Shown here: piece by piece, positions 1-9,436 of the stretch
Layout of the letters: each line of letters begins with the position of its first letter
How positions within the stretch are numbered: the first letter of the stretch is position 1
Source of the DNA: CAYNZV01 sp965217095
Lineage (GTDB): Bacteria; Latescibacterota; UBA2968; UBA8231
DNA length: 64,000 nt
NCBI GenBank assembly: GCA_965217095.1
Contig: OZ244235.1
Location: forward strand, 3,844,001-3,908,000
Reading direction: 5' to 3'
The notes under the pieces: model-generated
The model's database searches: none
Told to the model about the DNA's origin: nothing
The model's input: only the letters and a program-made list of their open reading frames with translations
Program-made: the position numbers and the translations under genes

Positions 1-244
1 TGGCTCAACAGCTGGCGGAATCTGGTGGTTGCTTTCATAGTGCGATTGCAGCCTGTTGGATTTGGAGCGTAGTCCAACTCGTCAGATTGGGTGTTCCCCA
101 AGCAGGATTTCGGGACCAATATAGAAGGATGCCGAAAGGACTCCAACCGCATAGGGCGGAAGTTTACGCACCTCTTCTCGGAGCGTATCTTCGTCCTGTT
201 TTGTAATCACGGCAACCTGAAGACCATCCGAAAGGGCACGGGCG

Positions 245-679
245 ATGGAAAGCGAAACGACCACCAAAGCCAACGTAAAAGAGGCGGTGCCGTTTTTCTC
301 AGTTTCGAACATGGAAGAATCGCTGCGGTTTTACGTCGACGGTCTCGGCTTCGAGATGAAAGACAAATGGGTGGACGGTGGACAACTGCGTTGGTGCAGG
401 CTTCGCAAGGGAAGCGTGAATCTGATGCTGCAGGAGTTCCCAACGGAAGGACACGATTCCTGGGTCCCTGAGGGCAAGGTGGGCGAGGGCGTCTCGATCT
501 ACTTCATGTGTGAAGACGCCCTGGAGATCTACCGTGACATCAGATCGCGAGGAATCGAAACCTCGAAACCCACTGTCAGCAACGGGTGTTGGCACACGTG
601 TCTCTCCGATACCGACGGGTATCGCGTCCATTTCGAGAGCAACACCGATGAACGTGAGGATTTGGAATACGCGGGATAG
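245..679 (+). CDS. VOC (glyoxalase/bleomycin-resistance fold) family protein
   Basis: This is a 144-residue single vicinal-oxygen-chelate module, the usual length for the family. The N-terminal half opens with AVPFFSVSNMEESLRFYVDGLGF (residues 14-36), the typical first beta-alpha unit. The C-terminal half ends with DTDGYRVHFES (residues 122-132), which is the usual metal-binding strand with its glutamate (E131). Such proteins act as lyases, dioxygenases or antibiotic-binding proteins on small molecules; the substrate cannot be read from the sequence. The ATG start is supported by AAGGG about eight bases upstream. It stands at the head of the oxygenase-rich accessory region but is not closely coupled to the next gene, which is on the opposite strand. 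Confidence 0.85.
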   Translation: MESETTTKANVKEAVPFFSVSNMEESLRFYVDGLGFEMKDKWVDGGQLRWCRLRKGSVNLMLQEFPTEGHDSWVPEGKVGEGVSIYFMCEDALEIYRDIRSRGIETSKPTVSNGCWHTCLSDTDGYRVHFESNTDEREDLEYAG

Positions 680-722
680 GAAGCGCCGGCACCTCTACTA
701 CCCATCGAAGGCATGACCGCGT

Positions 723-1598
723 TTACCCGTCCCAGCGCTTGGGATCAATGGCCGGCGCGTCCGTTTTCATGCCCTTGGGTTTGTGGGACTGTTCCCACTG
801 GAGGCCGGTCGTATTCGGACTCTGCAGAAAACGCCTGGCTTCCGGCCCGGCGGCGGCCACCAGGTCCGGGTCCCATTCCTCCATCGGATTGATCGGGCCC
901 GCCCAGGCTGGGCGGTAGCCAAACTGCACGAGGGTCCGCTGGGAGGTTGCCCGGTTCGGATGGCTGCCGTGGAACAGGTTGATAGGAACTATCACTGCCG
1001 TCCCGGCTCCTGCACAAAGAGTGATCTCACCTGGATGCCACTTATAGCGCACGTACGGATTGGCCTCGGCGTGAAACGAGAGGTGCGATCGAGGCACCAG
1101 ACGAAACGGGGCTCGCTCAGGTGTGAGGTCGTCGAGATAATAGAGGACGCGAAGCAGGCGCGGCGAACTGCCCTCGTAACCAAAGATCGAAGAGCCGAAC
1201 GGTTGGCCGTCCGTATGCAATGAGATCGGCGGCGAACTCGACAGGGTGCGGGTGAAAAGTCCTTTGGTAAACACGATGTCGGTCCCCAAAAGAGCCTCCA
1301 GAAACTCGATTACGGGAGGGTGTGCGATCAGCTTCGCCACGCTCGGACTGCGCCACTGCGGTTCCAAGAAAAAGGTCTGCGCGTCGCTGTAATCTTTGGT
1401 TTGCATCGGCGCATCCGCCATCTCCGCTTTGATCTGCTCCATCAGCTGCGCATCGAGCACGTCGGGTAATACCGCGAAACCCTCGACTTCGAGATGGCGG
1501 ATTCGTTGTCCCAGCGTGAATCTGCTGAAATCGGTTTCGTCGACATTCATGAAATCGATCTCTTGCTCCGGATCGATGTGCACGTTGGTTGCTTCCAT
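723..1598 (-). CDS. Phytanoyl-CoA dioxygenase (PhyH) family Fe(II)/2-oxoglutarate oxygenase
   Basis: This is a non-haem iron oxygenase that uses 2-oxoglutarate and O2 to hydroxylate an organic substrate in the cytoplasm. The double-stranded beta-helix iron ligands are visible: HTD at residues 128-130 and the distal histidine H210 in NLFHGSH, with R221 as a likely 2-oxoglutarate anchor. I chose the ATG at 1598 because GGAG lies six bases upstream; the reading frame is open further, to a GTG at 1625. The protein is closely related to the oxygenase at 3375 (shared HTDxQPxGSxIFG block and the same GPI-to-PxRW tail), so the two are paralogues placed on opposite strands around the gamma-glutamyltransferase gene. 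The substrate is unknown. Confidence 0.9.
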   Translation of the reverse strand: MEATNVHIDPEQEIDFMNVDETDFSRFTLGQRIRHLEVEGFAVLPDVLDAQLMEQIKAEMADAPMQTKDYSDAQTFFLEPQWRSPSVAKLIAHPPVIEFLEALLGTDIVFTKGLFTRTLSSSPPISLHTDGQPFGSSIFGYEGSSPRLLRVLYYLDDLTPERAPFRLVPRSHLSFHAEANPYVRYKWHPGEITLCAGAGTAVIVPINLFHGSHPNRATSQRTLVQFGYRPAWAGPINPMEEWDPDLVAAAGPEARRFLQSPNTTGLQWEQSHKPKGMKTDAPAIDPKRWDG

Positions 1599-1661
1599 GA
1601 CCTTCTCCATGTATTGTAGGCGCACCTGAGCTATGCCGTGGTGCTGTCAAAGGGTACAACC

Positions 1662-3299
1662 ATGTCGTCACCCCATCAAATAACCTATCCCGCCTTCCGC
1701 CAGAACGTCATGGGATTAAACGGCGCCGTGACCTCCGGCCATCCGCTCGCTTCGCAGGCTGGCATCCGCATTCTTCAGGCCGGCGGCAATGCGGTGGACG
1801 CCACCATCGCCACGGCGGCGGCATTGGGAGTGGTTGAGCTGCCCAGCTCCGGTGTCGGCGGCGACGGTTTTATCATGCTCTACGACCGGCAATCCCGAAA
1901 GGTCCACGGGATCAATGGGACCGGGCCGGCGCCGGCAGCGGCTACTCGTGACTTTTATGTCGAGCGCGGCGGCATTCCGATGAAGGGCAGCCTGAGCGTG
2001 TCGGTACCAGGATTGGTCGACGGTTGGATGATGGCGCATCGGCGCTTTGGTAAACTCGGCTTGCTTGAGGTGCTGACACCGGCGATCGAGCTCTGCGAGC
2101 AGGGGTTCCCTATCAGTCACAAGCTCTCCGCCACGCTGCACACCGAACACGAGCAGTTCTCCAGCGATCCGTACACCAGCGCCATCTTTGAGCCCGATGG
2201 CAGACCGCTCGATCCAGGTGAGCTACTTTTTCAACGCGACCTGGGACAAACCCTCAGAACCATCGCCGGTGGCGGCCGCGATGTTTTCTACCAAGGTGAG
2301 ATCGCTCGCGAAATTGTTCGTTTCATGGAAGCGTACGACGGGCTGATTACCTACGACGACCTGTCCGGCTTCAACGCACGGTGGGACGAGCCGATCTACG
2401 TCGACTATTGCGGTCATCGGGTTTACGAGATGCCACCTAACTCCAGCGGTCATATCCTGCTGCAGGAGCTGAATCTCATCGAGCAGTTCGACATTCCTGC
2501 CATGGGCTGCCTGACCGCGGAAAGCGTGCACATCATGGTGGAGGCGAAGAAGCTCGCTTTCGCCGACCGCGAAACCCACATGGCCGACCCGGATTTCCGC
2601 GATGTGCCCATCGAACGCTTGCTGTCGAAAGAGTACGCCGCCAAGCGCGCCGCGTTGATCGATCCGACGCGTGCCAGCACCGAGGTAACCACCGGCATAC
2701 CCGAGGCGAAGGAGGACACGACCTGCTTCACCGTTGCCGACGGCGAGGGGAACGTAGTCTGCATGTTGCAGAGCATTCAATCCAGCCTGGGGTCAAGCAT
2801 GATCGCCGGCAATACCGGCATCCTGCTGAACAACCGCATGACCTACTGGCACCTGGACGAAGGTCATCCGAACTGTCTCGTTCCAGGAAGACGGGTACGT
2901 CACACCATGAATCCCGTCATCGCCATGAAGCTGGGCAAGCCCGTCATCATCTGTGGAACGCCCGGAGCCGACACGCAGGTGCAGACCAACCTGCAGCTGT
3001 TGACCCACGCGATCCACTTCGGCATGACGCCACAGGAGGCCGTGGAAGCGCCGCGCTGGCGCAACCAGCAAAACCCGATGGAATCAACGGTGCCTCACAC
3101 CTGCGAGGATTCGCTGCAGCTGGAGGCACGCTTCGGCAACGAGGTGCGCAAAGGTCTGGAGAAACGGGGACATACACTGGAGATCCTGGGCGATTGGGGC
3201 GGCCCCGGAAACGCACAGTTCATCCGGCGCGAACCGGAGAGCGGCGCGCTGCTCGCAGGCGTCGATCCACGGCAGGATGGCTACGCGATCGCGTATTAG
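1662..3299 (+). CDS. ggt: Gamma-glutamyltransferase family protein
   Basis: This N-terminal-nucleophile hydrolase cleaves or transfers gamma-glutamyl groups, for example from glutathione. The 545-residue length fits the proenzyme. The self-processing site is DTTCF at residues 352-356, where T353 would become the N-terminal nucleophile of the small subunit. The large subunit begins with the family segment SGHPLASQAGIRILQAGGNA (residues 25-44), and the small subunit carries the oxyanion-hole region as GTPGAD in place of the commoner GGPGG. I chose ATG 1662 because AAAGGG precedes it; the frame is open to a GTG at 1638. No signal peptide is obvious, so a cytoplasmic acylase or transferase role on a catabolic substrate is as likely as glutathione turnover. 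Confidence 0.9.
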   Translation: MSSPHQITYPAFRQNVMGLNGAVTSGHPLASQAGIRILQAGGNAVDATIATAAALGVVELPSSGVGGDGFIMLYDRQSRKVHGINGTGPAPAAATRDFYVERGGIPMKGSLSVSVPGLVDGWMMAHRRFGKLGLLEVLTPAIELCEQGFPISHKLSATLHTEHEQFSSDPYTSAIFEPDGRPLDPGELLFQRDLGQTLRTIAGGGRDVFYQGEIAREIVRFMEAYDGLITYDDLSGFNARWDEPIYVDYCGHRVYEMPPNSSGHILLQELNLIEQFDIPAMGCLTAESVHIMVEAKKLAFADRETHMADPDFRDVPIERLLSKEYAAKRAALIDPTRASTEVTTGIPEAKEDTTCFTVADGEGNVVCMLQSIQSSLGSSMIAGNTGILLNNRMTYWHLDEGHPNCLVPGRRVRHTMNPVIAMKLGKPVIICGTPGADTQVQTNLQLLTHAIHFGMTPQEAVEAPRWRNQQNPMESTVPHTCEDSLQLEARFGNEVRKGLEKRGHTLEILGDWGGPGNAQFIRREPESGALLAGVDPRQDGYAIAY

Positions 3300-3374
3300 C
3301 AGATGCAAACGTTATTAGACGTGACCACGCGGCCGGCGCTTGACTCGGCCGCATAACAGGACAAATTCTGAGAT

Positions 3375-4253
3375 ATGGATACCTCATTTACCAACAGCAA
3401 AGAGCAGATTGCCATCGCTCCCCGGGACGAGACGGACTGGTCGAGCCTGACCCGCGCTGAGCAGATCCGCAACATCGAGCTGGAAGGGTATGTCGTCCTG
3501 CCCGACCTGCTCTCACCGGAGACGTTGGAGACGATCCGGGAGGAGCTGCGCCGGCTGCCCATGCGGAGCACCGACTACAGCCCGCACCAGCAGGGCTCCG
3601 GGAATGTTCAATGGACCGATTCGCCGACCGCCACCGACGTCATCGCCCACGCACCCATGATCCAGTTCTTAAAGGACCTCTTCGGCGATGAGGTGATCTG
3701 CACCTCCTGCGGCTACGGCTGCTCGGAGCCGGGTCATCCGGGTATCGCCATACACACCGACGCACAGCCGTACGGCTCCAAGATCTTCGGCTTGCAGTCG
3801 AGCTCGCCGGTGTTGGCGCGCGCCCTGTATTACCTCGACGACCAGACCCCGGACTGCTCGCCGTTCAAGGTTATACCCCGCTCCCATCTGTCGATGCATA
3901 TTCACGGCAATCCGTACAACCGCTTTCTGAGCCATACCGAAGAAATGATGGTGTGTTGCAAGGCGGGCTCGGCGGTGGTGATCAACCAGAATGTGTTCCA
4001 TGGCAATTTTCCGAATCACAGCGAGCGCGACCGGCGCATGCTGGCCATCGCGTACCGTCCAAACTGGGCCGGTCCTATCGGTGACGTCGAAGAAGACTGG
4101 GAGCCGGAGAAGGTGGCTACGCTTCCGGAGCACATAAAACCGTTCTTCCGCAGCCTCAATACGCGCAGCATCGATTTCGATGTGCCCAACCGTCCGGATG
4201 GCATGGCTCGGGATGCCGGCGGGATCGGTCCCAGCCGCTGGGGATCGTCCTAG
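3375..4253 (+). CDS. Phytanoyl-CoA dioxygenase (PhyH) family oxygenase, paralogue 2
   Basis: This 292-residue Fe(II)/2-oxoglutarate-dependent oxygenase has iron ligands HTD at residues 127-129 and H209 in NVFHGNF, followed by the R220/R221 pair expected to bind 2-oxoglutarate. It is clearly paralogous to the minus-strand gene ending at 723: both start with DETDxS, share the YYLDD and RSHLSxH segments, and end with a P-S/K-RW motif. It lies 75 bases downstream of the gamma-glutamyltransferase gene and 27 bases upstream of the FAD oxidoreductase, so the three probably form one transcript. The reaction is likely a hydroxylation or oxidative cleavage; the substrate is not known. Confidence 0.9.
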   Translation: MDTSFTNSKEQIAIAPRDETDWSSLTRAEQIRNIELEGYVVLPDLLSPETLETIREELRRLPMRSTDYSPHQQGSGNVQWTDSPTATDVIAHAPMIQFLKDLFGDEVICTSCGYGCSEPGHPGIAIHTDAQPYGSKIFGLQSSSPVLARALYYLDDQTPDCSPFKVIPRSHLSMHIHGNPYNRFLSHTEEMMVCCKAGSAVVINQNVFHGNFPNHSERDRRMLAIAYRPNWAGPIGDVEEDWEPEKVATLPEHIKPFFRSLNTRSIDFDVPNRPDGMARDAGGIGPSRWGSS

Positions 4254-4280
4254 CCTCCGCCTGAGACCAAACTGCCGCCC

Positions 4281-5420
4281 GTGGGATACGACGCCATTGT
4301 CATAGGTGGCGGCATTGTTGGTAGCGCCGCAGCCTATCATCTAACATCCAGTGGGGCGCAGACTCTATTGCTCGATCGCAAGGACGTCGGTCGGGCAACG
4401 GACGCTGGCGCCGGCATCCTCTCCGCGGCCACCGCCACTAGAGAATCGGATCGTTTCGACTTCGGGCTTCGCGCCTTCGATTATTTCCCAGGATTGATCG
4501 CGCGCTTGAACGCCGAACAAGACGGCGACACGGGCTACGCGGTCTGTGGCAAACTAATCGTCGCCATCAGCGAGGATGAAGAAGCGGCCTACCAACACGC
4601 CAGGTCGCTGATATTCGATCGCCAGCGAGAAACCGGTCGGCCGGATGCTACCCAGATGCGCGAGGTATCTGCGGCCGAAGCGAGTGCGCTTTTTCCACCG
4701 TTAGCACCCACCCTCGGTGCGATCCATTACACCGAGGGGACGCGGGTCGACGGCCGCTTGCTACACCGAGCGCTGCAAAAAGCGGCGCTGTCTCATGGAC
4801 TCGCAGTGGAAGAAGCCTCCGTTGACGAGCTTGTCCGCGACGGCAACCGAATCACCGGCGTCATGGTCGAGACACGGAAGCTCGAGGCGAAAAACGTGAT
4901 CATCGCCGGCGGCGCCTGGTCCAGCCAGTTCGGTCGTCAGCTCGGAATCCAGATTCCAGTGCATCCTCAACGTGGGCAGATCATCCACCTTGGACTGCCC
5001 GGCGTCGACACCTCCAACTGGGCGATCGTGAGCGGCTTTCGGGGTCATTACATGGTCCCCTGGGATGACAGCCGCGTCGTGGTCGGCGCCACCCGGGAAA
5101 CTGGATCGGGCTTCGAGCCGCGGACGACGGCTGCCGGCGTCGAGGAGGTCTTGGACGAAGCCTGCCGCGTCGCGCCGGGACTCGAGGATGCCGAGATCCG
5201 CGAGATCCGCGTTGGGCTGAGACCCCTGGTGCCCGATGGCGTGCCCGTCCTCGGTCGCGTTCCTGGAATCGAAGGTATCCTCCTGGCGACAGGACATGGA
5301 CCGTCGGGCTTGCAGCTGGGGCCGTACAGCGGCAAGCTCGTTGGCGACCTTGCCATGGGGCTCGACCTGGAAACGGACCTCGAGCCCTTCAGCATCTCAC
5401 GGTTCGACGGCATCGCCTAG
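4281..5420 (+). CDS. FAD-dependent oxidoreductase (DAO / glycine oxidase-like family)
   Basis: This 379-residue flavoprotein has an N-terminal Rossmann FAD site, IVIGGGIVGSAAAYHL (G9, G11 and G14 are the dinucleotide-binding glycines), followed by the conserved ribose-binding acid in LLLDRKD. The C-terminal region GLRPLVPDGVPVLG and GHGPSGLQLGP is typical of DAO-type enzymes that oxidise amino acids or N-methylated amines such as sarcosine. The start is GTG with no clear ribosome-binding site, and translation may be coupled to the oxygenase 27 bases upstream. It lies in the gamma-glutamyltransferase/oxygenase transcript, which hints that an amine or amino-acid product is oxidised here; that link is inference. 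Confidence 0.88.
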   Translation: MGYDAIVIGGGIVGSAAAYHLTSSGAQTLLLDRKDVGRATDAGAGILSAATATRESDRFDFGLRAFDYFPGLIARLNAEQDGDTGYAVCGKLIVAISEDEEAAYQHARSLIFDRQRETGRPDATQMREVSAAEASALFPPLAPTLGAIHYTEGTRVDGRLLHRALQKAALSHGLAVEEASVDELVRDGNRITGVMVETRKLEAKNVIIAGGAWSSQFGRQLGIQIPVHPQRGQIIHLGLPGVDTSNWAIVSGFRGHYMVPWDDSRVVVGATRETGSGFEPRTTAAGVEEVLDEACRVAPGLEDAEIREIRVGLRPLVPDGVPVLGRVPGIEGILLATGHGPSGLQLGPYSGKLVGDLAMGLDLETDLEPFSISRFDGIA

Positions 5421-5477
5421 CGCTAAGCCGATACGGCCTGGACCTGAACTGGTTGTTTCCCCTCGATGGTTTGGTTT

Positions 5478-5511
5478 TAATCTGGCGGGTCAAGAGCGAC
5501 TCGCCGGATTA
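5478..5511 (+). terminator. 14-bp RNA hairpin between FAD oxidoreductase and propeller gene
   Basis: The arms TAATCTGGCGGGTC and GACTCGCCGGATTA pair along all 14 positions as plus-strand RNA (two positions are G-U wobbles) around a six-base loop, AAGAGC. There is no U tract after it, so it is either a weak terminator, an mRNA 3'-end stabiliser, or part of the leader of the gene at 5549. Confidence 0.45.
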
Positions 5512-5548
5512 GACTGAATCTCAACATCCCTGACTAACGGAGATCGAA

Positions 5549-7162
5549 ATGGCTGACCAACGGCAGGAAATCCTCGAACGCGGCAGTTACTTTCCCGGCG
5601 ACTGGGTGCGTCCACGGTACAACCCCGGCACCTGGATGGCGATGGTGGATGTGGCGGAGATCTTTACCGGCCACCGCAGCATGACCAGCGATGGTCGCTA
5701 CGAGATGTTCGACGGGCCGCTCGGCGTGCAGTTGCGCATAGAAGCGGCAAACCAATCGGAAACTTTTCTGAAACCTGAAAGAGAGTGGGAAACCGGCTAC
5801 TTCGGTCCGTCCCACATCTGGAACGAGGACGGACGCCTCCACATGTTCTACAGCGCTGGGGGCGACAGGTCCTGCTATGCGGTCAGCGATGACGGCTATA
5901 ACTGGGAGCGGCCGGTGCTTGGCCACACCGAGTTCAACGGCTCCACCGAAAACAACATCCTCAAGACCCCGATACCAGGCAGCATCTTCGAAGATCCCTC
6001 GGCACCAGCGGCGGAACGCTACAAAATGCTGGAAGCCCAGGGCTACTGGAAGGATCGCGATACCGGCGAGGAGGTGGGTGGCAGCGAGGAGTTGGATGGC
6101 GGCGAGGCGGATACGTGCTGGCGCGCCGAACAGTATGAGGGTGCTGCGTACACCGGACGAAAGGTGGTTCTCAAAGGCCGCTTGATGGGCTGGTACTCGC
6201 CGGACCGCTTCACCTGGACCAAGATCGACGAACCTCTCGCCCACTATTCGGTGAACGGCGGCATCTGCCCAGGTTACGACGAGCACAACAACGACTACTT
6301 CGCTTTCATTCAGCCGCAGGGATGCGCCCCCGTCGAACCGCAAAGCCTGGGTACCAGCATCCCCGAAACGGAGGTGGTGCGCCGCGCGGTGGGGATAACC
6401 CGCACCAAAGACTTCCGGACATGGCCCGCGGCCAAACTATTGATCCATCCCGATGCCCAGGACCCATTGGACATTTCCTATTACGGCGCGTGTTATTTTG
6501 CCTATCCGGGCCGCCAGGATCTTCACGCCATGTTTCTTCCCGTGTTCCACCAGATCACCGACACCGTCGATACGCAGGTCGCCTTCAGCCGCGATGGCAT
6601 CGTGTGGACGCGGCCGGAACGCCGGCCCATAATGAATTTGGGCGCGCACGGCAGCGGCGAGGAGGCGCAGATGCACATCTGGCGCAACGGCTTGGTAGAG
6701 CTTCCCGATGGTAACTGGGCGGTGCCCTACCAGGGCAACTCAAGGCTGCACACCGTGGATGGGGATGAAGAATACCAACGTGCTCTTTTCCCTGACGCAC
6801 AACCCATCCAAAACCGTTGGGCGCGCTGGCGCCCCCACCGCCTGTGCGGAGTAGAGGCGGAAAACGAAGGATCCTTCACCATACCCACCGTGTTTCGCCG
6901 CGAAAACGAACTGCGCCTCAACTATCGCTGCGCCCCGGGAGGTTGGATCAAGATCGAGCTGCTGCCGTTGATCCCGACGATGATGTGCCCGGACGCCAAC
7001 CCGCTCAAAGGCTACTCCTTCGAGGAGTGCGACCGCCTGGTGGGAGACGAAGAAGACCAGGTCGTCACCTGGAAAGGCAGTAGCGATATCACCGGGGTCG
7101 GCGAGATGGCGGCTATTCGGGTGCAGATGTTTCAGTCGAAGCTGTTCGCGTACCGGCTCTAG
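5549..7162 (+). CDS. Beta-propeller glycosidase-like protein (GH32/43-type fold), cytoplasmic form
   Basis: This 537-residue protein has no signal peptide. Repeated blade motifs of the type found in five-bladed propeller glycosidases are visible, such as GPSHIWNEDGRLHMFYSAGG and YAVSDDGYNWERP, followed by similar DG-W turns (YSPDRFTWTKID, VAFSRDGIVWTRP). It resembles uncharacterised proteins that are remotely related to glycoside hydrolase families 32 and 43. It is a distant relative of the broken gene at 14656-16373, which shares the YAVSxDGxxWExP blade. GGAG lies upstream of the ATG. A role in releasing or recognising a sugar fits the neighbouring mannonate-dehydratase-like gene, but no catalytic residues can be assigned with confidence. 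Confidence 0.7.
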   Translation: MADQRQEILERGSYFPGDWVRPRYNPGTWMAMVDVAEIFTGHRSMTSDGRYEMFDGPLGVQLRIEAANQSETFLKPEREWETGYFGPSHIWNEDGRLHMFYSAGGDRSCYAVSDDGYNWERPVLGHTEFNGSTENNILKTPIPGSIFEDPSAPAAERYKMLEAQGYWKDRDTGEEVGGSEELDGGEADTCWRAEQYEGAAYTGRKVVLKGRLMGWYSPDRFTWTKIDEPLAHYSVNGGICPGYDEHNNDYFAFIQPQGCAPVEPQSLGTSIPETEVVRRAVGITRTKDFRTWPAAKLLIHPDAQDPLDISYYGACYFAYPGRQDLHAMFLPVFHQITDTVDTQVAFSRDGIVWTRPERRPIMNLGAHGSGEEAQMHIWRNGLVELPDGNWAVPYQGNSRLHTVDGDEEYQRALFPDAQPIQNRWARWRPHRLCGVEAENEGSFTIPTVFRRENELRLNYRCAPGGWIKIELLPLIPTMMCPDANPLKGYSFEECDRLVGDEEDQVVTWKGSSDITGVGEMAAIRVQMFQSKLFAYRL

Positions 7163-7267
7163 CAGTCTGCACGGGTCGTGGACCGCATTCCAGGAACTCG
7201 GATTCCTTGCTTTTTGCGCTGGATGGTCAAGAATCGTGTAGAACCGCTCCCAACTCTGCAGGATGGA

Positions 7268-8458
7268 TCAAGACATCGGGAGTCCCTCGGGCAGATCCTG
7301 ATTCTCGCCGAGAATCCACAGTGGCTGACAGAAAGCCCACTGAAGTAGCTCTGGTTGCTCGGCCGGCCAGCGGAGCTCGTTGCTCGCGCACTCGACGCGG
7401 ACGTACCCCTCATCACCCACGACGCGATACTCCGCTGACGACGATTCTGCCTCCAGCAAGGTCGTTCCGCCCCGTCCGACGAACCGAACGCGCGACCCGT
7501 TCTCCGTTGCGACGCAGATCTTGCCATCCTCCAGCGTAAGCGACAACACCGAGACGCCGGTTGTAGCGTAAAAACATCCGCTGCGCAACGCCTGCAGCAC
7601 ATCCTCCCTGCTGAGCGCATCAGCCCAGACCTGAGACCAGGCCGAGAACGGCCCCGCACCACCATCGCGACCGTCCGTGTGCATATCGTCGTTGCCGAAC
7701 CCCCAACAGCTGACCCCGGCGCTGAGGATGCCGTCCCAGAGTCGGCGAGCAAACCCGCGTTTGCCGGCGGGACTCTCCTGCCCCCCGTGACGCATGAGGT
7801 ACCCGTTGACCACTTCGATGCCGTCGAATCGACGCCGTTCAGGGTGATCGAGGAAAAATTCCGGCTCGTCTTCCCATTCGTTCGGATGGGGCAGGTAGAC
7901 CACGCCACCCGCTTCCTGCGTCACGGCGCGATAGTCAGTCGTTCCTCTGAACCTGGCGACGTCGCTTCCCGCAGTGTGGATGGGAAATCCGTTGACCACG
8001 ATGTGGGGGCCGGTGAAGTGGTCCTCGAAACCGGGCAGCATCAGCAGCTTCCCTTCCCGGTCGATTTTCCAGTTATCGCCGACCCATGGCCGCGACTGCT
8101 CGGCGGCTGTCCGCGTGTAGTCGCGCAGGTAAGCCTCGCGGCCCGCATCTTCGTTGCACGGAAAGTGGGGTTTGGAGCCCTCGCCTCGGGGTCGGGCAAG
8201 GGACATGACCTGGCCGTCCAGGTTCCAGTCGTGAGCTCCGTCACCGTCTTGATCGCCGTAGGCGTCGTGGTCGGCGATGCAGAGAATCTGGTACCCCTCG
8301 GCGAAGTAGAGATCGGCGATCTCTTGCGGTAACAGTTTGCCATCGCTGTGGGTGCTATGGCAATGAAGGTTCGCTTTGAAGACAGGGGTGGAAGCTTCGT
8401 GGAAGGATCCAACAACAACTGCATCCGATGTGCCGGTGGTGATCTCGTGGCGTTCCAA
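7268..8458 (-). CDS. PHP-domain metal-dependent phosphoesterase-like protein
   Basis: This 396-residue protein contains the PHP motifs: NLHCHSTHSDG (H32, H34, D39) and IADHDAYGD (D63, H64, D65), which bind a di- or trinuclear metal centre. Later histidines in DHFTGPH and VYLPHPNEW complete the usual ligand set. PHP proteins hydrolyse phosphoesters. This long form, with an extra C-terminal beta-rich domain of about 110 residues, resembles secreted or sugar-related PHP proteins, but no signal peptide is seen. The TTG start is preferred because AAGGAGG stands a few bases upstream. It follows the NHL-propeller gene by 30 bases on the same strand, so the two probably share a transcript. Confidence 0.82.
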   Translation of the reverse strand: MERHEITTGTSDAVVVGSFHEASTPVFKANLHCHSTHSDGKLLPQEIADLYFAEGYQILCIADHDAYGDQDGDGAHDWNLDGQVMSLARPRGEGSKPHFPCNEDAGREAYLRDYTRTAAEQSRPWVGDNWKIDREGKLLMLPGFEDHFTGPHIVVNGFPIHTAGSDVARFRGTTDYRAVTQEAGGVVYLPHPNEWEDEPEFFLDHPERRRFDGIEVVNGYLMRHGGQESPAGKRGFARRLWDGILSAGVSCWGFGNDDMHTDGRDGGAGPFSAWSQVWADALSREDVLQALRSGCFYATTGVSVLSLTLEDGKICVATENGSRVRFVGRGGTTLLEAESSSAEYRVVGDEGYVRVECASNELRWPAEQPELLQWAFCQPLWILGENQDLPEGLPMS

Positions 8459-8488
8459 CTAGGCCTCCTTGCCGTAGAAAATCTTCGA

Positions 8489-9349
8489 TCAGCGTTGGCG
8501 CACGAACTTTTGCAGCCGCTGATCGGTCTGCACCTCGCCGACGTATAGATCGCCGGCGCTGTCGGTCCAGATGCCGTGAGGACAGCCGAGAAATTCTCCC
8601 GGTTCGTCCAACCGCTCTCCCTTGCCCCAGCGACACAACAGGTCACCCTCGAGATTCAGGATACTGACCCGCTGATCGAGCTCGGCGATGTAGACGATGT
8701 CGTCCTCGTCGATGTGGATCGTATCGGGGCGATTGAGGTCGCCCCACTCCGTCAGGTACGCGCCTTCGGTATCGAAGATCTGCACGCGGCTGTTGGTGCG
8801 GTCGCAGACGAGGACGCGGTCGTTCCTGTCGACGCGAACACAATGAGGTAGATCGAATTCGCCCGGACCGTTGCCGGGACTGCCCCAGGATTTGATCAAC
8901 TCTCCCGCCGCTGTGTACTTGTGGATGCGGGCGTTGTCGTAGCCATCGGAGACATACATGTCGCCGGCGGAATCGAAGGCGATGTCGGTGGGCAGGCGGA
9001 ACGGCTCACCTTCGGCCCCCTGCGCTCCCGGCGTGCCAAGGGTGGAGACCAGGTTTCCGTCGGTATCGAGTTGCCGCATGCAGTGGGCTTCCCGTTCGAC
9101 GCAGAATATCTGATCCCGTTCGTCGATGAGGATCCCGTGGGCATCGACGAGAATCTCCTCTGCCAACGAGTCGATGAAGTTGCCGTCCCTGTCGAGGCGC
9201 ACGAGAGGATGCTCACTGCGATTGTAAACGTAGACGCGGTCTTTAGAGTCAACACCGACGGCGGCTACCCAACCGAGCCTCCAGTCTGCAGGGTACGAGC
9301 CCCAGCCCTCAGCGACTTCGTACACAAAATCTCCTGAACCCACGATCAT
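8489..9349 (-). CDS. NHL-repeat six-bladed beta-propeller protein
   Basis: This is a 286-residue all-beta protein. NHL repeats recur about every 45 residues, for example VGVDSKDRVYVYNRSEHPL, IAFDSAGDMYVSDGYDN, VRVDRNDRVLVCDRTNSRV and the final IWTDSAGDLYVGEVQTDQ. The fold is shared by peptidyl-alpha-hydroxyglycine amidating-lyase-like proteins and many binding proteins. No signal peptide is present. GGAG eight bases upstream supports the ATG. It lies directly upstream of the PHP gene. The function is probably ligand binding or a lyase reaction; nothing in the sequence decides which. Confidence 0.8.
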   Translation of the reverse strand: MIVGSGDFVYEVAEGWGSYPADWRLGWVAAVGVDSKDRVYVYNRSEHPLVRLDRDGNFIDSLAEEILVDAHGILIDERDQIFCVEREAHCMRQLDTDGNLVSTLGTPGAQGAEGEPFRLPTDIAFDSAGDMYVSDGYDNARIHKYTAAGELIKSWGSPGNGPGEFDLPHCVRVDRNDRVLVCDRTNSRVQIFDTEGAYLTEWGDLNRPDTIHIDEDDIVYIAELDQRVSILNLEGDLLCRWGKGERLDEPGEFLGCPHGIWTDSAGDLYVGEVQTDQRLQKFVRQR

Positions 9350-9436
9350 AACATTTCTCCGAGCGGTTGAATTCTGGTTTTGCAGCGGCTTGGTCGGGCA
9401 GTCACGTCAAGGTATATTATTCTGCGAGGCCAATCC

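Noticed and set aside
82..312. Minus-strand open frame of 76 residues antisense to the VOC gene start
   Set aside because: Its N-terminal third is simply the complement of the VOC gene, there is no ribosome-binding site, and the rest resembles no family I know.
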